Of a stretch of 19,869 bases of DNA, positions 15,154 to 19,869 are shown in pieces. Location of the stretch: NCBI GenBank assembly GCA_964505935.1, contig CAZDKX010000055.1, positions 1-19,869 of the forward strand, in the 5' to 3' direction. This stretch comes from JADGQM01 sp964505935 (GTDB taxonomy: Bacteria > Desulfobacterota > Syntrophobacteria > Syntrophobacterales > Syntrophobacteraceae). The notes below the pieces were generated by a model. It did no database searches. It was not told where the DNA came from and saw nothing but the letters and a program-made list of their open reading frames with translations. The number at the start of each line of letters is the position of its first letter. Position 1 is the stretch's first letter. The position numbers and the translations under genes were made by a program.

Positions 15154-15215
15154 ATCCACGAAGTCACACAAAGAAACACGAAGACCGCAAGGGATTCACT
15201 TCGTCCTCTTCGTGG
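15154..15215 (+). repeat. CACGAAG-type interspersed repeat downstream of pgi, with 8-bp inverted ends
   Basis: The left part (15154-15185: ATCCACGAAGTCACACAAAG, then AAACACGAAGA) is the second copy of the element at 1226-1257, again just downstream of a stop codon and in the same sense. The ends CCACGAAG (15156-15163) and CTTCGTGG (15208-15215) are perfect inverted repeats, so the transcript could form a hairpin with a 44-base loop. A run of seven T (15146-15152) precedes it but lacks a stem. Confidence 0.65.
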
Positions 15216-15285
15216 TGCGTAAGAGTCCGGCGTTCCTGGACCACCGACGATCACTTCGTCGCAAGGACCGAAGCGTCCTGAGCGG

Positions 15286-15726
15286 CTATGGTTTTTCCCC
15301 GGTATGGCAGGCGTTGCAGGTCAGCGCCGCTTTCGTGCCGGGGTTTTCCTTCTTCACCTTTTGATGACAGCCCTGACAGAGATTGTGAAAGGCCAACTTC
15401 AAATTGAGCTTCTGCTGGTCGGGAGGAAGTTTCTTCTCGCCTTCGACGGTCATTTCCGTATGGCATTTCCCGCATTTCTCCACCGCATCGCCTTCCTTCC
15501 ACACGTTCTTGCCGTCCTGGTAGCGGTGATGGCACTGATTGCAGGCAATCTTGTTTTCTTCCTGGTGTTTCTGGTGAGGGAAGGTCACCGCGCCTTTGGT
15601 AGGCTTGGGAAATTCCTTGATCGTAATCGTCTCGGGCGCTTTCTGCTGAGCCATGACCACCCAGGCTGTCACGAGAATCACAAAGGCGACCATCATCCCG
15701 CCAGCAATCCACTTTTTGGTCTTCAT
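15286..15726 (-). CDS. Periplasmic tetraheme cytochrome c (c3-like, class III)
   Basis: An exported multiheme electron carrier. The chosen start ATG 15724-15726 follows a perfect AAGGAGGT; the 15 codons further upstream lack support. The 146 residues open with a signal peptide (MKTKKWIAGG plus a hydrophobic core to about residue 26, cleavage likely after VVMA). Four heme-binding motifs follow: CNQCH (62-66), CGKCH (85-89), CQGCH (117-121) and CNACH (137-141). His51 and His54 in FPHQKH, His67 and His114 are placed to be sixth ligands, which fits the bis-histidine hemes of cytochrome c3/c7 proteins. Such proteins pass electrons between periplasmic hydrogenase or formate dehydrogenase and membrane or extracellular partners. 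It lies 63 bases downstream of the papain-like peptidase. The partner here is unknown. Confidence 0.92.
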   Translation of the reverse strand: MKTKKWIAGGMMVAFVILVTAWVVMAQQKAPETITIKEFPKPTKGAVTFPHQKHQEENKIACNQCHHRYQDGKNVWKEGDAVEKCGKCHTEMTVEGEKKLPPDQQKLNLKLAFHNLCQGCHQKVKKENPGTKAALTCNACHTGEKP

Positions 15727-15789
15727 CGTACCTCCTTGATTGTCTGGTAGAAAACCGCTGGTTTCGATCAAACCATAGCTCCATTCATT

Positions 15790-16284
15790 TCATCGATGAA
15801 ACACGAAATGCGGGTCGGTCAGGAAGTTGTCCAGCAGCACATCCAGGAAGTCGGAGGCCGAATCCCGCCGGTAAGGGTCTACATAGCCGAGTCGCGTGTT
15901 CCCACCTCCTCCCGGGCCAACCAGGCTGAAAGCGCAGATGGCGTGGAGGGTCGAACTCGCCTGGCCCGGGTAACTGAAGCTGCCCAGGATGGCGATCCGG
16001 CCGGCCCGCATCAGGCCTTCGAGCAGCGTCACCGTGAGGTCCGTCATGCGCACATCTCTGAGATGCAACCGGAATGTGCCCGCCATCATCATGACCGCGT
16101 TCGGATTCTGGATCGACATGGAACCGTCGGGATTCAGAGTACGACCCGCGGCAACCGCCGTCTGGCGTACGGATTCAATCGTGGCGCCGCCCCCCAGCAC
16201 CATCGCGATGGATGCCGCCCAGCAGAGGCTGCTGTTGCCTGGTTGGCGAATAGGAATGATGGGGTGGACGATGTTCACAGCCAT
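15790..16284 (-). CDS. Small papain-like cysteine peptidase (C39/AvrRpt2-like fold)
   Basis: A 164-residue protein with the full set of papain-fold catalytic residues in the right order. These are Gln14 (oxyanion hole) and nucleophile Cys21 in RQPGNSSLCWAASIAMVLGG, His114 in STLHAICAF, and Asp136 in GYVDPYRR. The CWAAS motif and the seven-residue Gln-Cys spacing match papain-like proteins of the C39_2/C70 group. There is no signal peptide or transmembrane segment, so it is either cytoplasmic or leaves the cell by another route. It has no attached ABC transporter or other domain. The start ATG 16284 has GGGAG nine bases upstream. It is followed by the tetraheme cytochrome gene in the same direction. 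The substrate is unknown; an effector-like or autolytic role is possible but not shown. Confidence 0.75.
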   Translation of the reverse strand: MAVNIVHPIIPIRQPGNSSLCWAASIAMVLGGGATIESVRQTAVAAGRTLNPDGSMSIQNPNAVMMMAGTFRLHLRDVRMTDLTVTLLEGLMRAGRIAILGSFSYPGQASSTLHAICAFSLVGPGGGGNTRLGYVDPYRRDSASDFLDVLLDNFLTDPHFVFHR

Positions 16285-16516
16285 GGTTGGTTTCTCCCTG
16301 TGGAAGGCATCGATAGGAACGTCAGTCCGCCTCTAACGCCCGAAGTCCCTCCACCGTTGGTGAATCGATCAGGAAACGTGCGTTGCCCTGTGGGGAACCC
16401 GAGTAGCCATAGGAGAACGGAGGCGATGCTGCAGGAGGAGCATCAGAGCGGACACGTGAGTCTTTAGTGTGACAGTCTGTAAATACCAGAGGGTTAGGAA
16501 GAAAGAAAGCAATCTT

Positions 16517-17605
16517 TCAGAAATACGACTGCAGGGTCCCTCGTCGGCGAATATCGAGGGTCGCGCAATGGAAGGAGCCGCCGAACGGCCCGTAATTGAG
16601 GAAGGCGCAGGTGATGGGTTCGAAGCCCCAGTCTTTGAGCGCCTTGATGAGCGTGACCTGGGATTTGTCGACGATGACCCGCCTTTCATCGAGCATCAGC
16701 ACATTGATGCTGGTCCAGGGGCTGCAAGCCGAGATCCTGGTCATGATACCCGCAACCGGGTCGGGATGCGGTGCGATCAGGATGTCCCAGGACTTGAAAA
16801 GGGCGGGGAGGCGGGTAACGTCAATGTACTCGGGGTTCACAAGCACCTTCCCGGGCGCCAGCGGGAGCAGGCTGGAATCGATGTGCATGGGTTGGCGGCA
16901 GCGGCTTTCGATCACGTGAATGCGGTAAGATTCGCCGAGGTGCCGGCGCAGCCATGCGATTCCCATGGCATTGGTGACATTGCTCTTCGTCACCAGGAGG
17001 TCTTTGCCGCAGCGCACGAAGTCGGCGGCATCGAAGACCGGTTCGAATTCGTTGATGACGTAGCGGATCGGCTCCCCCTTTTCGGGGATCTTGAAATCGT
17101 AGTCGAAGAGCTCATCGGTCAACTGCGGCCGGGGGGCGGCGGTCCAGCGGGCGCCTTTCAAGAAATACTCCTTGAAGAGCCGCCGCAAGGCATACGGCTC
17201 AAAGAACCGTGACCGCCAGCAGGTGGGGGTTTCGATGATCTCGTTGCCGACAATCAGGAAGACGTCGCGGGGACACGCCACACAGAAGCCCCGCGAGGAC
17301 CAGTGGGGGGTTTTGAAGCGGGCGTGGAAGTTCATGGGTTCGGGCCGCCGCACCGTCACCCCTTCCGCTTCCAGGATGTGGATGAATTCGTCGAGCTCCT
17401 TCTGGGCGAGCCGGATCATCCACCTGGGAAAGCGGCTTCCCGCCACCAGTCGGTAAAGCCTGGCCGTGAAGGGCGGCACATTGAAGGTGACGGTCACATG
17501 GTTGGAGGGGATCGTCGCCCCTTCCAGACTCCCGACAATGATTTCCTCAAGAGGGTCCCACTCGTTGTGCGAATTAACCGGACACAGGGCATGCTGGTCA
17601 CTCAT
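16517..17605 (-). CDS. Glycine amidinotransferase-like enzyme (AGAT/StrB family)
   Basis: Transfers an amidino group, normally from arginine, to an amine acceptor. It is 362 residues long with the five-fold beta/alpha guanidino-modifying fold. By alignment from memory to human AGAT, all catalytic residues are present: Asp114 in CPRDVFLIVGNEIIE, Asp192 in EFEPVFDAADFVRCG, His241 in QPMHIDSSLLPLAPG and Cys347 in FGGSFHCATLDIRRRGTLQS. The final RRRGTLQSYF is strikingly like the end of vertebrate AGAT. Known acceptors in the family include glycine (creatine precursor), inosamine phosphates (streptomycin) and polyketide-toxin precursors. The acceptor here cannot be read from sequence, and there is no guanidinoacetate methyltransferase or antibiotic cluster nearby. 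The start ATG 17605 follows GAGAGG. It lies 38 bases after a four-helix DMT transporter gene, probably on the same message. Confidence 0.88.
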   Translation of the reverse strand: MSDQHALCPVNSHNEWDPLEEIIVGSLEGATIPSNHVTVTFNVPPFTARLYRLVAGSRFPRWMIRLAQKELDEFIHILEAEGVTVRRPEPMNFHARFKTPHWSSRGFCVACPRDVFLIVGNEIIETPTCWRSRFFEPYALRRLFKEYFLKGARWTAAPRPQLTDELFDYDFKIPEKGEPIRYVINEFEPVFDAADFVRCGKDLLVTKSNVTNAMGIAWLRRHLGESYRIHVIESRCRQPMHIDSSLLPLAPGKVLVNPEYIDVTRLPALFKSWDILIAPHPDPVAGIMTRISACSPWTSINVLMLDERRVIVDKSQVTLIKALKDWGFEPITCAFLNYGPFGGSFHCATLDIRRRGTLQSYF

Positions 17606-17643
17606 GGCCTCTCACTCACGGTCAACTTCCCAGATTCACCGCA

Positions 17644-18018
17644 TCAGTTCGGCGATTGCTCGCCAAAGCCGATGATGATGACACCGATGACGATGAGGAC
17701 GGTGCCGATCCAGCGCGCCGGCGTCACATCCTCGTTCAGCCAGTAGCTGGCCATGATGGCGACGAAGAGATAGCTCAAAGCCGTAAAGGGCATCACATAA
17801 CTGATATCGGCCCAGGACAGGGTGAGCAGATACATGCCGAAGAATACCGCCGAGAGCACGATGCCGCCCCAGACCAGGGGACTCGCTCCGGCGGCAAGCA
17901 CCATCCGGAAGCCTTCGTGCCCTTCCCTTCCCACCTGCCTCATGCCGGCACTCAACAGGATCTCGCCAATCGCCACCAGCACCGTGGCAACAAGCACCAC
18001 TACAATCACCTTGCTCAT
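17644..18018 (-). CDS. Four-helix DMT/EamA-type membrane transporter (half-size)
   Basis: A small integral membrane protein. I start it at ATG 16 codons into a hydrophobic-led frame (18016-18018), giving 124 residues and leaving off a hydrophilic extension up to 18048. Four membrane segments are visible at about 3-25, 47-68, 74-94 and 101-118. Family features are a Glu in helix 1 (Glu19 in VAIGEILLSAGM), DISYVMPFTALSYLFVA (71-87) and WLNEDVTPARWIG (93-105), which match one repeat of EamA/DMT exporters and ArnE/ArnF-like proteins. At this size it should work as a dimer, like small multidrug resistance proteins. The amidinotransferase gene follows after 38 bases, so a guanidino compound is a possible substrate, but this is inference. 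It is not a typical SMR sequence. Confidence 0.8.
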   Translation of the reverse strand: MSKVIVVVLVATVLVAIGEILLSAGMRQVGREGHEGFRMVLAAGASPLVWGGIVLSAVFFGMYLLTLSWADISYVMPFTALSYLFVAIMASYWLNEDVTPARWIGTVLIVIGVIIIGFGEQSPN

Positions 18019-18424
18019 ATGCACCTGCTTTCCGTGGGCTGAACCCAAGCCCGGCCTCCTTCACAACGGCAAAGACGGCATAGCCGCCGCCCTGCCGGCG
18101 CATCCATCCCAAATACCCAAGAGCCAGCCCTTCCCGGTCTCTTCAGCATCCTTAACAACCGAGCAGGCAACCAGAGGGGTTTCTACCAGCAGCAACCCTG
18201 GTTGTCAATCAGCGTGCACCGGCAACCAACAACTTACGGCGCTAACCTCTCATCTCATCAGAATTGATCACTGCCTCTTCGCCCTCTTCGTGGCCTTCGA
18301 AAGATCTGATTCCACCCATGCTGCATCTTCTGTTTGACACGATGGAAATCTCGTCGTAACCTTCTCATCACCAGTTCATGTTTGATAATCAAGAGATGGC
18401 TATTCGGTGCATTTCACATGCATA

Positions 18425-18460
18425 ATCGGGCCCGCAGCCCGATCCTCCTTCCGCGGAGGA
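18425..18460 (+). promoter_or_regulatory. Two tandem hairpins, the second covering a Shine-Dalgarno sequence
   Basis: ATCGGGC-CCGCA-GCCCGAT (18425-18443) is a 7-bp stem with a 5-base loop. It is followed at once by TCCTCC-TTCCGC-GGAGGA (18443-18460), whose 3' arm is the GGAGGAG ribosome site of the ORF at 18470. There is no T-run, so a terminator is less likely than a translation-control leader. Confidence 0.45.
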
Positions 18461-18469
18461 GACCAACCC

Positions 18470-18616
18470 ATGATGACCGGCGCACAGACTCTTCAATTGC
18501 CACAGTTCTTTTCAGGACAAGCAGCTTCCCCGCCACCACGGCAACGGAACCGTCCCAAAATAAAGGTCCCGGTTGACGGGAGCGCAGGGTGTGAGAATAG
18601 GCGATCGACCGCATGA
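18470..18616 (+). CDS. Possible small protein (48 aa), weak
   Basis: ATG 18470 lies ten bases after GGAGG, with a second ATG following directly. The product starts MMTGAQTLQLPQFFSGQAAS, continues Pro/Arg-rich (PPPRQRNRPKIKVPVDG) and ends in the first 33-bp direct repeat and its flank. I do not recognise it. The ribosome site is good but buried in a hairpin, and the second half is repeat DNA, so this may be a chance frame or a gene whose 3' end was replaced by repeat insertion. Confidence 0.25.
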   Translation: MMTGAQTLQLPQFFSGQAASPPPRQRNRPKIKVPVDGSAGCENRRSTA

Positions 18617-18660
18617 CGTTCCTCAAGAATAAAGGTCACGGTTGACGGGGACGTAGGGTG
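18559..18660. repeat. 33-bp imperfect direct repeats, 69 bp apart
   Basis: AATAAAGGTCCCGGTTGACG (start of copy 1, 18559-18591) and AATAAAGGTCACGGTTGACG (start of copy 2, 18628-18660) match at about 29 of 33 bases through to AGGGTG. The offset of 69 is a multiple of three, so - strand frames show HPALPSTGTFIL and HPTSPSTVTFIL. The layout resembles the non-coding flanks of REP-type elements, but no transposase is present. Confidence 0.7.
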
Positions 18661-18706
18661 GGCTGTGCCCACGTGCTGCCCCATCGGTGGGCTCAGCCTA
18701 GCCTAC
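18653..18706. repeat. Imperfect 20-bp inverted repeat made of palindromic arms
   Basis: The left arm GTAGGGTGGGCTGTGCCCAC (18653-18672) and the reverse complement of the right arm (18687-18706) agree at 17 of 20 positions, with a 14-base loop. The left arm itself contains the palindrome GTGGGC-TGT-GCCCAC. This GTGGGCTGTGCCCAC type is a widespread interspersed element in bacterial genomes, to my knowledge. Confidence 0.7.
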
Positions 18707-19055
18707 AAAGCCTCATCGTAATTTCTGGACAGTCGCAAAGTACCTCGGCAGCTTCTCGTTGCGCATTGCAGTTCATCCACCGTTCCAACGCTGAAGCGAT
18801 GCTCGGTTATGGCCTGGCGGATTAGGGGGGGCCACCCCCAGGAATAACAAGCGGTGTCAAATCCCACCACTCGCCTTTGTCAAACGCGGTTGCGGGGGAC
18901 TTCACCCTGCGTTCCGACCGGCAGGGTCATGGCGATGACGAGGTAGACGGCTGGGTCAGTCCCGGCTTTGATAAGAACCATGACGCGATGCCTGTGGCGG
19001 CGACCCAGCGGTGAATTGCCAGTTCATCAACCGTTCAAACCGAAAGGAGGACATC

Positions 19056-19869
19056 ATGGCCACCAAAGCGAACACCCGGAGGAACTGGACCATCATGGTC
19101 TATCTCGCCGGCGACAACAACCTGGACAGTGCGGGCGTGGTCGATCTGAACGAGATGAAGACGGTCGGCACCACGGATCAGGTCGCCGTCCTCGCCCAGT
19201 TTGACCGGGCCGGGAGCAAGGCGGAAACCATTCGCTACTGCCTGCGGAAGGGGACGTCGGTCGCCAAGGATGCCGTGCAGAAGCTGGGAGAGACCAACAT
19301 GGGCGAACCGAAGGTGCTGGAAGAGTTCGTGACCTGGGGAGTCAAGTCCTACCCGGCCGACCACTACCTGCTGGTGCTCTGGAACCACGGCGCCGGCTGG
19401 GATGACGCCAACCTCTATCAGGGGGATGTCTTCAGCGGGGCCGCGCCGCCGGTCTCCCGCAAGAGTCGGCCGGTCGTCACCCGGGGCGCGGTCGCCGGCG
19501 TCAAGCCCATCGCCTTCGCTCAGGCCCGCGCCGGCCTCTCCCGTACCCGGCGGGCCCTCTTCAGCACCACCGTCGCCGCCGCTGTCAACCAGCGGGGCAT
19601 CGCCTTCGACGACCAGGCCCAGGACTTCCTGGACAACCTCGAGCTGAAGAAGGTGATGACCCGGATCAAAAAGAAGCTTGCGCGCAAGATCGACATTCTC
19701 GGCATGGACGCCTGTCTCATGAGCATGGCCGAGGTGGCCTATCAGATGCGCGACACCGCCGAATACACCGTGGGCTCCGAAGAAACCGAGCCCGGCGACG
19801 GCTGGCCTTATGATCGCATCCTCAAGGCCCTGGCCGCCAAGCCGGCCATGACCCCGGAGGAGCTCTCCA
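19056..19869 (+). CDS. Clostripain-family (C11) cysteine peptidase, 3' end beyond window
   Basis: A caspase-like (clan CD) endopeptidase; family members usually cut after Arg or Lys. The first 271 codons are visible. The N-terminus NWTIMVYLAGDNNLD (10-24) is the family hallmark. The catalytic dyad is His111 in LLVLWNHGAGW and Cys220 in DILGMDACLMSMAEVAYQMR. Between them lies a long segment (about 121-195) rich in Arg and Ala (SRKSRPVVTRGAVAGVK and SRTRRALFSTT), which offers possible sites for the self-cleavage known in clostripain. SEETEPGDGWPYD (241-253) follows as expected. The start ATG 19056 has AAAGGAGG five bases upstream. No signal peptide is seen (MATKANTRRNWTIMVY), which is unusual for a family with many secreted members. 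It is not linked to the leftward genes. Confidence 0.9.
   Translation, partial: MATKANTRRNWTIMVYLAGDNNLDSAGVVDLNEMKTVGTTDQVAVLAQFDRAGSKAETIRYCLRKGTSVAKDAVQKLGETNMGEPKVLEEFVTWGVKSYPADHYLLVLWNHGAGWDDANLYQGDVFSGAAPPVSRKSRPVVTRGAVAGVKPIAFAQARAGLSRTRRALFSTTVAAAVNQRGIAFDDQAQDFLDNLELKKVMTRIKKKLARKIDILGMDACLMSMAEVAYQMRDTAEYTVGSEETEPGDGWPYDRILKALAAKPAMTPEELS

Larger units (their letters stand above)
18019..19055. other. 1 kb repeat- and hairpin-rich region without a convincing large gene
   Basis: Between the leftward transporter gene and the rightward C11 peptidase gene. From left to right it holds a bulged hairpin (18169-18203, AACCA/GGGTT pairing with AACCCTGGTT) and a CTTCGTGG word near 18287. Next come a palindrome TTGATAATCAA (18382-18392), two hairpins (18425-18460) before a small ORF, 33-bp direct repeats and an inverted repeat (18559-18706). 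Then come a G5/C5 hairpin (18825-18839), a CCCTGC/GCAGGG hairpin (18905-18926), an 8-bp inverted pair GCTGGGTC/GACCCAGC (18950-18957 and 19002-19009), and a direct repeat that ends just before the peptidase start. No tRNA-like fold or long conserved frame was seen. Confidence 0.6.

Noticed and set aside
16424..16443. Small hairpin GATGCT/AGCATC upstream of the papain-like peptidase gene
   Set aside because: Only 6 bp, no T-run, no nearby gene end in the right direction; I could not assign a role.
15796..16467. + strand 223-codon frame opposite the papain-like peptidase
   Set aside because: The - strand product has a complete Gln/Cys/His/Asp catalytic set; the + frame is its low-complexity antisense.
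18450..18469. Possible cobalamin riboswitch fragment (GGAGGAGACC resembles part of the B12 box)
   Set aside because: Only a short partial match, no surrounding riboswitch helices, and the next gene has no B12 link. I also saw no B12 box upstream of the cob genes.

Overview
The window looks like chromosomal DNA of a GC-rich anaerobic bacterium. The best fit is a member of the Desulfobacterota (old Deltaproteobacteria). The pointers are a small tetraheme c3-like cytochrome with a signal peptide, a cobalamin cluster of the CbiA/CbiP/CbiB/CobD kind, an archaeal-type cofactor-independent phosphoglycerate mutase (ApgM), and multi-PAS hybrid signalling proteins. This is inferred from gene content, not from a taxonomic search. 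I see no tRNA, rRNA, CRISPR array, integrase or intact insertion sequence.

Layout. Positions 1-10412 are read leftward as one dense block: a 40-codon DUF2950-like mini-gene, apgM, a REC-PAS-PAS-histidine kinase, pyk, then cobB/cbiA, cobQ/cbiP, cbiB, a 48-codon unknown and cobD, which runs off the left edge. Stop/start overlaps of the TGATG type join pyk to cobB and cobQ to cbiB. The two looser joints of the cobalamin part (cobB/cobQ and cbiB/cobD) are filled with short repeat DNA, and that DNA also encodes the last residues of CobB and of the 48-codon gene. Positions 10413-10902 form a divergent promoter region. Positions 10903-15109 are read rightward: an HDOD protein with a degenerate histidine-kinase end, an L,D-transpeptidase and glucose-6-phosphate isomerase.

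Positions 15286-18018 are read leftward in two pairs. One is a small papain-like cysteine peptidase followed by the tetraheme cytochrome. The other is a four-helix DMT-type transporter followed by a glycine-amidinotransferase-like enzyme. Positions 18019-19055 hold about 1 kb without a convincing large gene. It is rich in hairpins, direct repeats and an inverted repeat, with one weak small ORF. A clostripain-family (C11) peptidase starts at 19056 and runs off the right edge.

How it works together. ApgM, Pyk and Pgi serve glycolysis/gluconeogenesis. Each of the two divergent units pairs such enzymes with a multidomain signalling protein. CobB, CobQ, CbiB and CobD carry out late steps of corrin amidation and aminopropanol attachment. 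The most unusual items are the HDOD/pseudo-histidine-kinase, the translational joining of pyk to cobB, repeat-derived C-termini, the transporter-amidinotransferase pair, the small papain-like peptidase and the structured, repeat-rich last kilobase before the C11 peptidase.
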